37,811 bases of DNA, from the NCBI GenBank assembly GCA_021372515.1, contig JAJFUG010000008.1:1-37811 (forward strand). Direction: 5' to 3'. The position numbers were made by a program, and so were the translations under genes. Positions 1-8,216 of this stretch are shown here, in pieces (the first letter of the stretch is position 1; each line of letters starts with the position of its first letter). Below the pieces are notes generated by a model. It was not told the DNA's origin, did no database searches, and saw only the letters and a list, made by a program, of their open reading frames with translations. Source of the stretch: a bacterium. Its GTDB lineage: Bacteria > Gemmatimonadota > Glassbacteria > GWA2-58-10.

Positions 1-302
1 ACCCGGAACTGGCCGGTCAGGCCCTGGCCGCGGAATTTCTCGCGTGCCAGGCGCAGCATGCCGGAGGACAGGTCCACCGCCACCAGGCGGGCGTCCTCGC
101 GGCGTCGTGCCAGCTCGAGGGGGATATTGCCCGGCCCGGCGCCCACATCCAGCACGAGGGGCCTTCTCTTGCTTTTCAGAAGAGACAGCAGGCGCTGGAT
201 GAACTTGCGCTCCACCAGGCCCAGGTGCTGCCTGGAGAGCTGGTCGTAGGATTCCACCTCGCGGGGGTCATCCATGGCTCCGTTTTCGGGGACCCTCTTC
301 AT
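1..302 (-). CDS. Class I SAM-dependent methyltransferase (3' end outside window)
   Basis: The frame is open from the ATG at 302 to the window edge, giving about 100 N-terminal residues. The SAM-binding motif I is plain (VLDVGAGPGN), and a motif II-like acidic strand end follows (LVAVDLSSGM), so this is a Rossmann-fold class I methyltransferase. The substrate cannot be read from this part. The start at 302 has a purine-rich GGGAGAGGG just upstream; an in-frame ATG at 275 is the alternative. It begins 20 bases after the radical SAM gene and is probably the last visible gene of the same operon. It may act on the same substrate as that enzyme, which is an inference from position only. Confidence 0.85.
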   Translation of the reverse strand, partial: MKRVPENGAMDDPREVESYDQLSRQHLGLVERKFIQRLLSLLKSKRRPLVLDVGAGPGNIPLELARRREDARLVAVDLSSGMLRLAREKFRGQGLTGQFR

Positions 303-322
303 CTTTACCCTCTCCCTCGCTC

Positions 323-2095
323 TCAGTTGGACACTGTGCTCCGTTCGGCGTTGCGCGCGGCGATTTCTCGGCTGACCCGGTTGACCTTGTCTTGCAGCCC
401 GTCCATCCAGCGGTAGTCGCAGGAGAGCAGGCCGATCAGGGCGGCGCGCTTGAAAGCGGCGGCCCCGGCGGCTCCCTCGAACCCGGCGGCCCGCAGCATC
501 AGAAAATGCTCGTCCGTGACCTCGGTGATAATCCCCCGTTTCTCCAGCTCCGCTCGCAGGCCCTGGCACTCGGCCAGGATGCTGCGCAGGCCGCGGCCCT
601 CCAGGCGCAGGCCCACATCCGGCCACATCGAGGGCGGCTTGTACAGGACATAGTCGTACTCCAGCATGTCCCGCACGAAACTATCGGCCAGCTCGAAACC
701 GTAGCTCTGGCGCTGCTCGAACCAGTCGGCGCCGGGGAACGGCGCGGGCGGGCTGACCAGCACCGAGTCGGGGCCGCAGGCCTCGACCAGCGACAGGTCA
801 TCCGCGGCCAGCTCCTGGAGACTGAACTTACCGCGGGTGGGCGCAGGGTAGATCAGCGACAGGCCGATGTCCAGGTGCACGCCCTCGGCGCGGGCTGCCT
901 CGCGCATGGCGCTCACGGTTGCGATCAGGTCCTCGCGCCGGGCGCCCTTGTTCATCACCGCGGCGTTGGCCTTGTCCGAGCCGGACTCGGCCCCCAGGAA
1001 CACGGCGCGCAGGCCGGCGCGGGTCAGCACCCGGTACGCTTCCACCACCCGTGCTCGCACGGCCGGGTCGGCCGCGCCGGTTTCGGCCCGGGCGAACATC
1101 GAGAATATCACGCTCAGGCCGCGCTCCAGGAGCCGTGCGGCGATGTCCTCGGCCAGCTCCAGTGTGGTGGAGGAGCCGGCGAAACGGAAGATGCCGATCC
1201 CATGCCCGATTTGGTATTCTATCTCCCGCACCACCTGGTCCGCAGGGCGCAGGGAATGCTGGGGGTAGATGCGCGAATGCACGCAGAAACTGCATTTGCC
1301 CCAGGGGCAGCCCAGGGAGTCGACCAGCACGTGTATCATCGTTTTGCCGCGCGTGTCGGTGGAATACACCGGGATGATCTTGTCCTCGGCCGTGTCGGGC
1401 ACGGCGGGAGCGGTGCAGATACGGCCGTCCACGCGCAGCATGGAGTTGCCCAGCTCGCCGCGCGCCAGTGGCTCGGCCAGGGCGGCGAGGAGGCTTCCGC
1501 GGCTGTCAGATTTGCGGGCCAGTCCGAGCAGGCGGGCCAGGGGCTTCTCGCCGCTGCCGGCCACCACCAGGTCGAACAGCCCATCCTCCAGGATCGCCTC
1601 GCGGTAGATCGAGGCGTGCGGGCCGCCGGCCACGATCAGCACCCCGGGGGCGAGCTGGCGCAGCATGGCGGCCAGGCTGCGCGCCGCGGTGAAAGCCTCG
1701 CCGTACCAGGTCTTGATCCCCAGGACCCGGCAGCCCGAGTCGCGCACCCGCAGGGCCAGCTCTCGCAGCATGCGCCTCTGGCGTCGCCGCTGGGTGCGGG
1801 CGACACTCTCCTGCAGCAGGAAGAAAGCGTTGCCGTAGAGCTTGCGGGCGAGCCGTCCCGGCGCGGCGGCTCCCGGCTGCGCCACCAGCCTTTCGGCCAG
1901 GGTGTGGCTCAGACGGGCCAGGGGCTTGGGGGTGAAACTCTCCCACAGCCCGCCGCGCGCCCAGTCCACCACCTCAACCGCGTAGCCGTCCCGGCTCAGT
2001 GCGGTCTCGAGCAGGGCCAGCCCGTTTTCGAGGAACGTGTCGCCCGGCGAGCGCCGCCGCCCGGCCACCGAATTCCAGAGGATGAGTTCAGGCAT
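323..2095 (-). CDS. B12-binding-domain radical SAM protein
   Basis: This 590-residue cytoplasmic protein has an N-terminal region typical of cobalamin-binding radical SAM enzymes (about residues 1-190, including VLGIKTWYGE and LIVAGGPHAS). The DxHxxG lower-ligand motif is absent, as is usual for this class. The radical SAM core (about 250-450) carries the 4Fe-4S cysteines C263, C268 and C271 in a CX4CX2C spacing (GCPWGKCSFC), a variant of CX3CX2C. FLGAESGSD resembles the GxES-type SAM-contact strand. Such proteins methylate or rearrange unactivated carbons; the substrate here is unknown. The ATG at 2095 overlaps the end of the HD-GYP gene by 8 bases, so translation is probably coupled to the signalling genes. 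A methyltransferase gene follows 20 bases downstream. Confidence 0.88.
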   Translation of the reverse strand: MPELILWNSVAGRRRSPGDTFLENGLALLETALSRDGYAVEVVDWARGGLWESFTPKPLARLSHTLAERLVAQPGAAAPGRLARKLYGNAFFLLQESVARTQRRRQRRMLRELALRVRDSGCRVLGIKTWYGEAFTAARSLAAMLRQLAPGVLIVAGGPHASIYREAILEDGLFDLVVAGSGEKPLARLLGLARKSDSRGSLLAALAEPLARGELGNSMLRVDGRICTAPAVPDTAEDKIIPVYSTDTRGKTMIHVLVDSLGCPWGKCSFCVHSRIYPQHSLRPADQVVREIEYQIGHGIGIFRFAGSSTTLELAEDIAARLLERGLSVIFSMFARAETGAADPAVRARVVEAYRVLTRAGLRAVFLGAESGSDKANAAVMNKGARREDLIATVSAMREAARAEGVHLDIGLSLIYPAPTRGKFSLQELAADDLSLVEACGPDSVLVSPPAPFPGADWFEQRQSYGFELADSFVRDMLEYDYVLYKPPSMWPDVGLRLEGRGLRSILAECQGLRAELEKRGIITEVTDEHFLMLRAAGFEGAAGAAAFKRAALIGLLSCDYRWMDGLQDKVNRVSREIAARNAERSTVSN

Positions 2096-3140
2096 CGCGG
2101 CTCTCCCCCACTGCCGGCAGCGAGTCCAGCCCGCCGGATTCGGCCAGGCTGATGAAGGCCTCGACCAGGGACGGGTCCCACATTATGCCCGCGTTGCGCC
2201 GCAGTTCCTCCAGGGCGGTCTCGCGGCTGAGGGCCTTGCGGTAGGAGCGGGTGGTGGTCATGGCGTCGTAGCTGTCGGCGATGGAGACTATCCGGGCCAG
2301 CAGTGGAATCTCCTGCGCGCGCAGACCGCGCGGATACCCTCGCCCGTCGAAGCGCTCATGATGGCAGAGCACCACCTCGCGCACATCGGCCAGCGAGCGC
2401 AGGGGCTTGAGGATCTTGTTGCCGTTGTCCGGGTGGGTGAAAATGCTTTCGCGCTCGTTGCCGTCCAGAGGGCCCTCCTTGTTCAGGATGCTGTCCGGGA
2501 CGCCGATCTTGCCGATGTCGTGGAGGATGCCGGCCATGCGGATCAGGGCGAGATCGTGCTCATCCAGCCCGACCGAGCGGCCCAGGGCCACGGAGTAGAG
2601 CGAGACGCGCTCGTTGTGGCCCTCGGTGTACTTGTCCTTGGCCTCGATGGCGTTGGCCAGGGAGGCGATCACCATGTCGGCCCGCTCGAGCAGGTCGTTC
2701 AGGTGCTTCATCCTGAGCAGCGAGCGCACGCGGGCGCGCAGCTCGGCCAGGTTGACCGGCTTGTTCAGGAAATCATCCGCCCCGGCTTCGATCGCGGCGA
2801 TCTTGTCATCCGGGTTGTTGACCGCGGTGATCATCACCACCGGGATGAGGCGGGTGTCCTCGCCGGACTTGATGATGCGGCAGACCTCGATCCCGCTGAT
2901 ATGGGGCATCATCATGTCGAGCAGGATCAGGTCGGGACGCTGGCTGCGCACCAGCGCCAGCGCCTGGGCGCCATCGGCCGCCTCGAGCGTGGAGTGCCCC
3001 TCCTTGGCCAGCAGGAACGACAGTCCGCGCCGGATGGCGGTGTCGTCATCCACCACCAGCACGAGCGAGCGATAGCCGCCCTCGGTGCCCGCCGGGGGGT
3101 GGTCGGTGGTCTCGGCCTGCCCGGTTTGTGTCTCCATCAT
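2088..3140 (-). CDS. Response regulator with HD-GYP c-di-GMP phosphodiesterase domain
   Basis: This 350-residue cytoplasmic protein has an N-terminal receiver (about 25-145) with acidic pocket D31/D32, phosphoacceptor D75 (LILLDMMMP) and K127. After a helical linker comes an HD-GYP domain (about 155-335) with H207-D208 (ILHDIGK), H260-H261 and the intact signature HHERFDGRGYP ending in G268-Y269-P270. Family knowledge says HD-GYP domains hydrolyse cyclic di-GMP to pGpG or GMP. All expected receiver and metal-binding residues I can check are present, so both halves are probably active. Its start overlaps the stop of the single-domain receiver gene by four bases (ATGA), and its end overlaps the radical SAM gene. 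The histidine kinase of the same operon is the obvious phosphodonor. Confidence 0.93.
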   Translation of the reverse strand: MMETQTGQAETTDHPPAGTEGGYRSLVLVVDDDTAIRRGLSFLLAKEGHSTLEAADGAQALALVRSQRPDLILLDMMMPHISGIEVCRIIKSGEDTRLIPVVMITAVNNPDDKIAAIEAGADDFLNKPVNLAELRARVRSLLRMKHLNDLLERADMVIASLANAIEAKDKYTEGHNERVSLYSVALGRSVGLDEHDLALIRMAGILHDIGKIGVPDSILNKEGPLDGNERESIFTHPDNGNKILKPLRSLADVREVVLCHHERFDGRGYPRGLRAQEIPLLARIVSIADSYDAMTTTRSYRKALSRETALEELRRNAGIMWDPSLVEAFISLAESGGLDSLPAVGESRDA

Positions 3141-3517
3141 CCGTTCTCCAGCAACTGTTTGACCACGCGGATCAGGTCGCGGTAGTCGAAAGGTTTGGTC
3201 ATGTAGTAGTCGGCGCCGGCCTCCAGGCCCTCGGCCCTCTCGCGCTCCTGGCCGCGGGCCGAGAGGAACACGATCCGCACCCGGCTGGTGTCCGGGTCGC
3301 CGCGCAGGGCGCGGCAGACCTGCAGCCCGTTCATCCCGCGCATCATCACGTCCAGCAGCACCAGGTCGGGTTTCTCGCTGCGCACCAGGGCCAGCGCCTG
3401 CTCGCCGTCCTCGCTGGTCAAGGTCTCGAAACCGGCGTTCTCCAGGCAGCGGGCCAGGCCCAGCCTGAGCATGCGCTCATCGTCCACGATCAGAATCTTA
3501 TGCCGGCTTTGGCTCAT
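3137..3517 (-). CDS. Single-domain response regulator (CheY-like receiver)
   Basis: This 126-residue protein consists only of a receiver domain: acidic pair D12-D13 (ILIVDDE), phosphoacceptor D56 (LVLLDVMM), S86 in the Thr/Ser position and K108 (MTKPF). There is no output domain, so it acts by protein contact or as a phosphate shuttle. The start at 3517 is chosen over an upstream ATG at 3592 because GAGGAAAG precedes it and the canonical receiver begins there; the extra N-terminus would lie inside the kinase gene. It overlaps the histidine kinase by 20 bases upstream and the HD-GYP regulator by 4 bases downstream. The likely flow is kinase to this receiver or to the HD-GYP receiver. Confidence 0.9.
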   Translation of the reverse strand: MSQSRHKILIVDDERMLRLGLARCLENAGFETLTSEDGEQALALVRSEKPDLVLLDVMMRGMNGLQVCRALRGDPDTSRVRIVFLSARGQERERAEGLEAGADYYMTKPFDYRDLIRVVKQLLENG

Positions 3518-5207
3518 CGCTTTCCTCGTTCTCTCCCTCCAGGGCGGTGCGCATGTCGGCATCCAGCAGGGTGAACAGGACTGTGGTCCCACGGCCGAGT
3601 TCGCTCTCGATCCAGATCTCGCCGCCCAGGCGCTCGATGATGGACTTGGAGATGGTCATCCCCAGGCCGCTGCCCTCGGAGTGGTGGTCGATGCTCTCCA
3701 ACTGGCCGAAGCGGTCGAAGACTTTAGAGATGTCATCGCCGCGGATGCCCTTGCCCGTGTCCGAGACTGTCACCAGGCCCATCCCGTCACGCCGGCTCAG
3801 CTCCACGCTGATCCGCCCGTTCTCGGGGGTGAAACGCACGGCGTTCGAGACGATGTTGGTCAGGACCTGGATCACCTTGTCGTAATCGCCCCAGAGCCGC
3901 AGGTCGGGAGCTTGGATCTCCCGGTACTCGAAGGCTATGCGCTTGGCCTCGATCGAGGGTTTCAGGCCGTTGAGCGTGTCGGCCACCACGGCGCGGAACT
4001 CCAGCTTGTCCAGCTTGAAACGCATCCGTCCAGCCTCGATCTTGCTCAGGTCGAGCACGTCGTTGATCAGGCGGGTCAGGCGCTTGCAGTTGTCGACAAT
4101 CGTGCCGAGGAACTCGGTGCGGCTTTCCTCGGAGTCGGCCAGGCCGTCGAGCAGCATCTCGGAGTAAAGCAGGATCGAGCTGAGCGGTGTGCGCAGCTCG
4201 TGGGAGACCAGGGAGAGGAAATCGTCCTTGGCCTTGTCCAGGGTCTTAAGGGCCTCGTAGGCGCGCCCCAGCTCGGCGTGCTTGGCCTCCAGCTCGCGGG
4301 TGCGCTCCTGGACGCTGGCCTCGAGCTCGCGGTTCCAGGCCTCGATTTTCTCGCGCGAGGCCTTGAGCTGATCGATCATGTTGTTGAACGATTCGGCCAG
4401 CACGCCGATCTCGTCCTCGCGCTCCACGCTCACCTTGCGGTCGAGGTCTCCGCGGGCCACGGCCTGGGTGGCGCCGGCCAGCTCGAACACCGGTCCGGCC
4501 ACATGGCCCACCATCAGCACGGTGATCAGCGACCCGCCGGCGACCATCAGCAGCGAGATGAGCACGGCCTTGCGCGTTCCGGCCTCCAGGGCGTCGTGCA
4601 GGCTGGCCAGCGAGACATCCAGCACGGCGAAGCCCAGTTTCTGCCTCAGCACGGCCGAGCCCGCGCTCGAGGCCCCGGCAGTGGGCGGCGCGAACAGCAG
4701 CATCTCGTCGTTCTCGGGCGTCTTGCGCTCGATTTCGATCAGGGTGGCGGCGCGCCAGAGGTCGGGCCGCGGGGTGGAGTACCAGCGGCGGCTGGTCAGG
4801 GTGTCCAGCTCGCCTCCGAGCTTCCAGCGCGGGTCGGAGGGCATGTCCAGCCGGGAGGAGCGGGCGTTGGGCGTGACCGTTATCCCGCCGGAGTCGGCCA
4901 GCACCAGGACCTGGCCTTTCAGGTCGGTGATCAGCACCCGCTCGATCTCGCTCTCCTTGAGCACGCCGGAGATGAGGGTCTTGATGGTCACGGTGTCGCG
5001 CGAGAGCACGGCATACTGGCTGTTGAACGCCAGGTTGCCGGAGAGTGAGAGGGCGCGCTTGGCCAGCTCGTCCATCATCGAGCTGCGCTGACGGGAGAGG
5101 AAAAAGGTGGTCAGGGTGGTGGAGATGGCTATGATCAGCAGCACCACCGCCAGGATGGATTTGGCTTTCAGGCGCGAGCGTATTGACCGGACGAGGGTTT
5201 GCAGCAT
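3498..5207 (-). CDS. Membrane-bound sensor histidine kinase
   Basis: This 569-residue inner-membrane protein has a first membrane helix at about residues 18-38, a periplasmic sensor region of about 170 residues and a second helix at about 213-236. A HAMP domain, a coiled coil (about 275-325) and a HisKA domain with phosphorylated H336 (SHELRTPLSS) follow. The HATPase domain has an N box (N451/N455), G1 box DTGKGI (D483), FDRFGQ and G2 box GSGLGM (about 512-517). All catalytic motifs are intact. The C-terminus has an acidic tail (about 555-569). It starts immediately after the stop of the substrate-binding protein, which suggests that the periplasmic protein presents ligand to this sensor; that is inference. 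Confidence 0.93.
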   Translation of the reverse strand: MLQTLVRSIRSRLKAKSILAVVLLIIAISTTLTTFFLSRQRSSMMDELAKRALSLSGNLAFNSQYAVLSRDTVTIKTLISGVLKESEIERVLITDLKGQVLVLADSGGITVTPNARSSRLDMPSDPRWKLGGELDTLTSRRWYSTPRPDLWRAATLIEIERKTPENDEMLLFAPPTAGASSAGSAVLRQKLGFAVLDVSLASLHDALEAGTRKAVLISLLMVAGGSLITVLMVGHVAGPVFELAGATQAVARGDLDRKVSVEREDEIGVLAESFNNMIDQLKASREKIEAWNRELEASVQERTRELEAKHAELGRAYEALKTLDKAKDDFLSLVSHELRTPLSSILLYSEMLLDGLADSEESRTEFLGTIVDNCKRLTRLINDVLDLSKIEAGRMRFKLDKLEFRAVVADTLNGLKPSIEAKRIAFEYREIQAPDLRLWGDYDKVIQVLTNIVSNAVRFTPENGRISVELSRRDGMGLVTVSDTGKGIRGDDISKVFDRFGQLESIDHHSEGSGLGMTISKSIIERLGGEIWIESELGRGTTVLFTLLDADMRTALEGENEESDEPKPA

Positions 5208-6185
5208 TCAACTGCCTCCGTTACGCACGATCACGGCTTTATCCCGCACGGCTTTGGGTATGTTCAGCCCCAGGCTGGAAGCGACGAAATCGTTGATGTA
5301 GAGCTGCACCCGCCGCGGCCCCACCACCCGCGTCCCCGATTCGGCGCCGCTCAGACGGCGCAGGGCCATCTCCGCGGTCTGGCGCCCGATGTCGGAGTAG
5401 TCCACACCCAGGGCCAGCGGAGTGCCGGCCTCGGCCACCGCCCGGCTGGCGGCGATAATGGGTACGCTGTTCTGGAAACATTCGAGCAGGATGAAACGGA
5501 TGATCCGGCTGTCGTAGACCAGGTTGTCGGGCGGCATCCAGACCACGTCCACATCCGGCAGCAGCGAGCGCAGCGCCTCGGGGACATCCCGCTCGCCGCT
5601 GATCACGCGCGGCTCCAGGCGCAGCCCCAGCTCATCGGCCTGACGGATCACCGCGCTGTAGAGAGCGGCGCTCGAACGGCTGTAGAGCAGCCCCACTCGG
5701 CGCGCCTCGGGCAGCGCCTGACGGATCATCTGCAACTGTTCGCGCAGCGGGACCAGCAGGGTTACGCCGGAGGCCGGCAGGTCCGGAGTAGAGTTTGCAT
5801 CCTCACCGGTTGGATTGTCAAGGACAAGTGTGAAAATGAGGGGCAGGTTTCCGGCGTACTGCATACCGGAACGGGTGGCCGGAGTGCCGACCGTGATCAG
5901 AAGGTCGGGCTGTTTCTGGCCCAGGGACTTCCAGAACGCGGGAAGGCGCGCCGGGTCGCTTTCGAGGAACGTTTCCTCGACCTCCACGGACAGGCTGCTC
6001 TCACGCAGGGTCGAGGCGATCACACGCGAGGTCTCGCTGTACTCATGCCAGACCCGGTCGCTTTTGATGAGGACCACCCGCAGAGTCCGGGCCTGGACAG
6101 TCCAGGAGGAGGGCAGCCCCAGCAGCAGGGCGCAGATGAGAGTCAGCCATCGCGGTATATGTCTTGACACCTTTGTCAGCACCAT
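5208..6185 (-). CDS. Periplasmic ABC-type substrate-binding protein (PF04392-like), no permease nearby
   Basis: This 325-residue exported protein has a signal peptide at about residues 1-32 (hydrophobic LTLICALLLGL, cleavage near VQA). The rest has the two-lobed pattern of the ABC_sub_bind family: LLITVGTPATRSG, LIFTLVLDNP, VGLLYSRSSA, VVWMPPDNLVY and the C-terminal lobe SVPIIAASRAVAEAG, closing with LGLNIPKAV. Characterised relatives bind aromatic amino acids or similar small molecules; the ligand here is unknown. No ABC permease or ATPase is adjacent. It sits between a TonB receptor (33 bases upstream) and a histidine kinase (directly abutting), so a sensing role is more likely than transport. 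The ribosome-binding site at 6185 is weak. Confidence 0.85.
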   Translation of the reverse strand: MVLTKVSRHIPRWLTLICALLLGLPSSWTVQARTLRVVLIKSDRVWHEYSETSRVIASTLRESSLSVEVEETFLESDPARLPAFWKSLGQKQPDLLITVGTPATRSGMQYAGNLPLIFTLVLDNPTGEDANSTPDLPASGVTLLVPLREQLQMIRQALPEARRVGLLYSRSSAALYSAVIRQADELGLRLEPRVISGERDVPEALRSLLPDVDVVWMPPDNLVYDSRIIRFILLECFQNSVPIIAASRAVAEAGTPLALGVDYSDIGRQTAEMALRRLSGAESGTRVVGPRRVQLYINDFVASSLGLNIPKAVRDKAVIVRNGGS

Positions 6186-6218
6186 CGCAGAATAATCCCG
6201 CCGGTTGCGAGTACTGAA

Positions 6219-8117
6219 TCAGAACCCGAAATTGAGGCCCGCGGTCAGACGGCGGCGGGTTTTTTCGGCCAGAGGGTATTCCAGCTTCCGGCTGTTGAAC
6301 AGGTCGAGCGCGGCGACGAATATTTCTGGCCCGCGCTTGCCGATGTTCCAGGCCAGCCGGGTGTCGCAGCGCAGGTAGGAATCGAGTTCCACGGGCAGGT
6401 AGTCGCCGGTCTGGGTCGGAATCTCCCACACCGTGCGTCCGGTGTACCCGGTCAGGAAAGCCAGCGAGGCGCCGTGCGGCATGGTGAAAAAGGCCTTGAA
6501 CGCGGCCTTATGCTTGGGCGGGCGCTGCTGGCGGCTCACCGTGTAATGGTTCTGCAGGTCCTGGTAGCTGTAGTTGGCCGAGAGTTTCATCCAGTAGACC
6601 GGCACCAGGTCGGCGCTAAGCTCGAACCCGCTGGCCCGGGCGCTGCCCAGGTTGTGGAACGACTGCACCGGAACGCCATCCTCCAGGTGTGGAGCGTCCG
6701 GACCGATGTAGTCGCGGAATCGGTAGGTGAACAGATCGATCTCGGCGCGGAAAGTGTGGCTGGGGAAGAAAGTGTAGCCCAGCTCCCAGGTGGTGTTCTT
6801 CTCGCTCTCCAGGTCGGGCTGACCCACGATCTGCAGCCCGGTGGGGGTCATCAGGCGGAAATAGGAGTCGGTGAACGAGGGGTTGCGGAAAGCCTGCCCC
6901 ACCGAGAAACGCAGGGTGTGATCGGCGCGGGGGCTGTAGATCAGGCTGCCGCGCGGGCTGAAACTGGCCCCCACCAGGGGGTGATGGTCCAGGCGCGCCC
7001 CGACCAGCAGGCTCACCTCGGGCACCAGGCGGTACTCGTCCTGGAAATAGGCGGCCAGAAGGTTCTGGCTGTGGTCGCGGTCGATGATGTTGGACTGGAT
7101 GGTGTTCAGGCGGTAGGAGGCGCCGTAGATCAGGGTGTTATTGCCCCCGATCTCGCTCATGTTCTGGGCCTCGAGGTCGACCGTGTTGTAGAGGATCGAG
7201 ACATCCTCGCCGGGCGAGAAGATCGGGTCGCCGGTCTCGTCCCCGCGGTTCCAGAAAGCCTGGAAATGGAAATCGGAGTGCTCCAGGTTGAGCTTGGCGT
7301 AGGTCGTGGTGGCGTCGAAATCGTTCTGCTCGATGCGCACCACCTGCTCGACCGAGCCGTAGCTCAGGCCGCCCTCCACCGAGAGCCGCAGGTCGTTCTC
7401 GAAACGGTGGCCCAGGTAGAGGTTGCCCAGGACCACGTTCTCGGAATTGTGGTCCGTATCGGCCAGGCTGTTCAGGCGGCGCGAGCCGAGAGCGGCCCGG
7501 AAATCGGTGTCGCCGCGCTGGACCCCGGCCAGGAACGAGCTGAACAGGGTGCCGTTCTCGCCCACCTGGACCTTGACCTGGTCACCCTTGATCTGGCGCG
7601 GGGTCTTGGTGATGATGTTGATCACGCCGCTGAAAGCGTTGGCCCCGTAGAGGGCGCTGCTGGGGCTGCGCACCACCTCGATGCGGTCGATCTGGTCGAG
7701 CAGCACGGGCAGGCCCTCCCAGACCACACCGCCGAAGAAATCGAAATACACCGAGCGGCCGTCGATCAACACCAGCATCTTATTGGACAGAAGCTGGTTG
7801 AGGCCGCGGGCGTTGACCTCGGCGTGGGAGGCGCTCACGGTCATCACGTCCAGACCGGGGACGAAACGCAGCAGCTCGGGGACGGTCAGGGCGCCGGAGG
7901 CCTTGATCTCGGCGGCTGAGATCACTGTCACCGTGGCCGGGGCGCGCTCGATGCTCTGCTCGGTGCGCCCGGCGGTGATGACCTTCTCGATCGGCTGGAA
8001 GAACAGTCTTTCGGTCATTTCATTCTCGGCGCGGCACTGGGAGGGCGCCACGGCGAGAGTAAAACCCGCAATACAGAGCAGCGGCCCCAGCCATGGGCTG
8101 GCGTCTCGGGTCCTCAT
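6219..8117 (-). CDS. TonB-dependent outer-membrane receptor
   Basis: This 632-residue protein has a signal peptide (about 1-30, ending SQCRA), a plug domain (about 45-165) and a 22-strand-type barrel to the C-terminus. Typical plug motifs are visible: TVISAAEIKASG, LVLIDGRSVY and the block ending SALYGANAFSGVINIITK. The chain ends in Phe (LNFGF), as outer-membrane barrel proteins do. The family imports bulky ligands such as siderophores, cobalamin or oligosaccharides using TonB energy; the sequence alone does not tell which. AAGGAG precedes the start. It is the first gene of the seven-gene minus-strand run and probably brings in, or senses, the ligand of the downstream binding protein and kinase. 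Confidence 0.93.
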   Translation of the reverse strand: MRTRDASPWLGPLLCIAGFTLAVAPSQCRAENEMTERLFFQPIEKVITAGRTEQSIERAPATVTVISAAEIKASGALTVPELLRFVPGLDVMTVSASHAEVNARGLNQLLSNKMLVLIDGRSVYFDFFGGVVWEGLPVLLDQIDRIEVVRSPSSALYGANAFSGVINIITKTPRQIKGDQVKVQVGENGTLFSSFLAGVQRGDTDFRAALGSRRLNSLADTDHNSENVVLGNLYLGHRFENDLRLSVEGGLSYGSVEQVVRIEQNDFDATTTYAKLNLEHSDFHFQAFWNRGDETGDPIFSPGEDVSILYNTVDLEAQNMSEIGGNNTLIYGASYRLNTIQSNIIDRDHSQNLLAAYFQDEYRLVPEVSLLVGARLDHHPLVGASFSPRGSLIYSPRADHTLRFSVGQAFRNPSFTDSYFRLMTPTGLQIVGQPDLESEKNTTWELGYTFFPSHTFRAEIDLFTYRFRDYIGPDAPHLEDGVPVQSFHNLGSARASGFELSADLVPVYWMKLSANYSYQDLQNHYTVSRQQRPPKHKAAFKAFFTMPHGASLAFLTGYTGRTVWEIPTQTGDYLPVELDSYLRCDTRLAWNIGKRGPEIFVAALDLFNSRKLEYPLAEKTRRRLTAGLNFGF

Positions 8118-8146
8118 AGCCTTTGTTCTCCTTGTCCTGGCGGAAG

Positions 8147-8155
8147 TTTATATCA
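8147..8155 (-). promoter_or_regulatory. Candidate extended -10 promoter element for the receptor operon
   Basis: On the minus strand this reads TGATATAAA, an extended -10 (TGn followed by TATAAA), about 30 bases before the receptor start. No convincing -35 hexamer lies upstream. If real, it would let the receptor operon be transcribed independently of the HTH-receiver gene. Confidence 0.35.
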
Positions 8156-8216
8156 AGGTCCGGCGCGGGTCGGCCGGAGTTGCGAACCGGTTTGAGGAAG
8201 ACTGTCCCGGCGGCGG

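Noticed and set aside
392-2152. A long plus-strand open frame opposite the radical SAM gene, and similar long antisense frames opposite most large genes.
   Set aside because: These frames are mirror effects of GC-rich codon bias. They encode low-complexity Gly/Ala/Gln/Arg-rich products with no domains, while the opposite strand has clear motifs.
3518-3592. An N-terminal extension of the single-domain receiver starting at 3592.
   Set aside because: It adds Arg/Pro/Cys-rich residues inside the kinase gene, and the ATG at 3517 has a proper ribosome-binding site.
8118-8216. Possible cobalamin riboswitch before the TonB receptor, since a B12-type radical SAM gene is in the operon.
   Set aside because: The gap is only 99 bases and contains no B12-box-like sequence, so the receptor cannot be tied to cobalamin from this.
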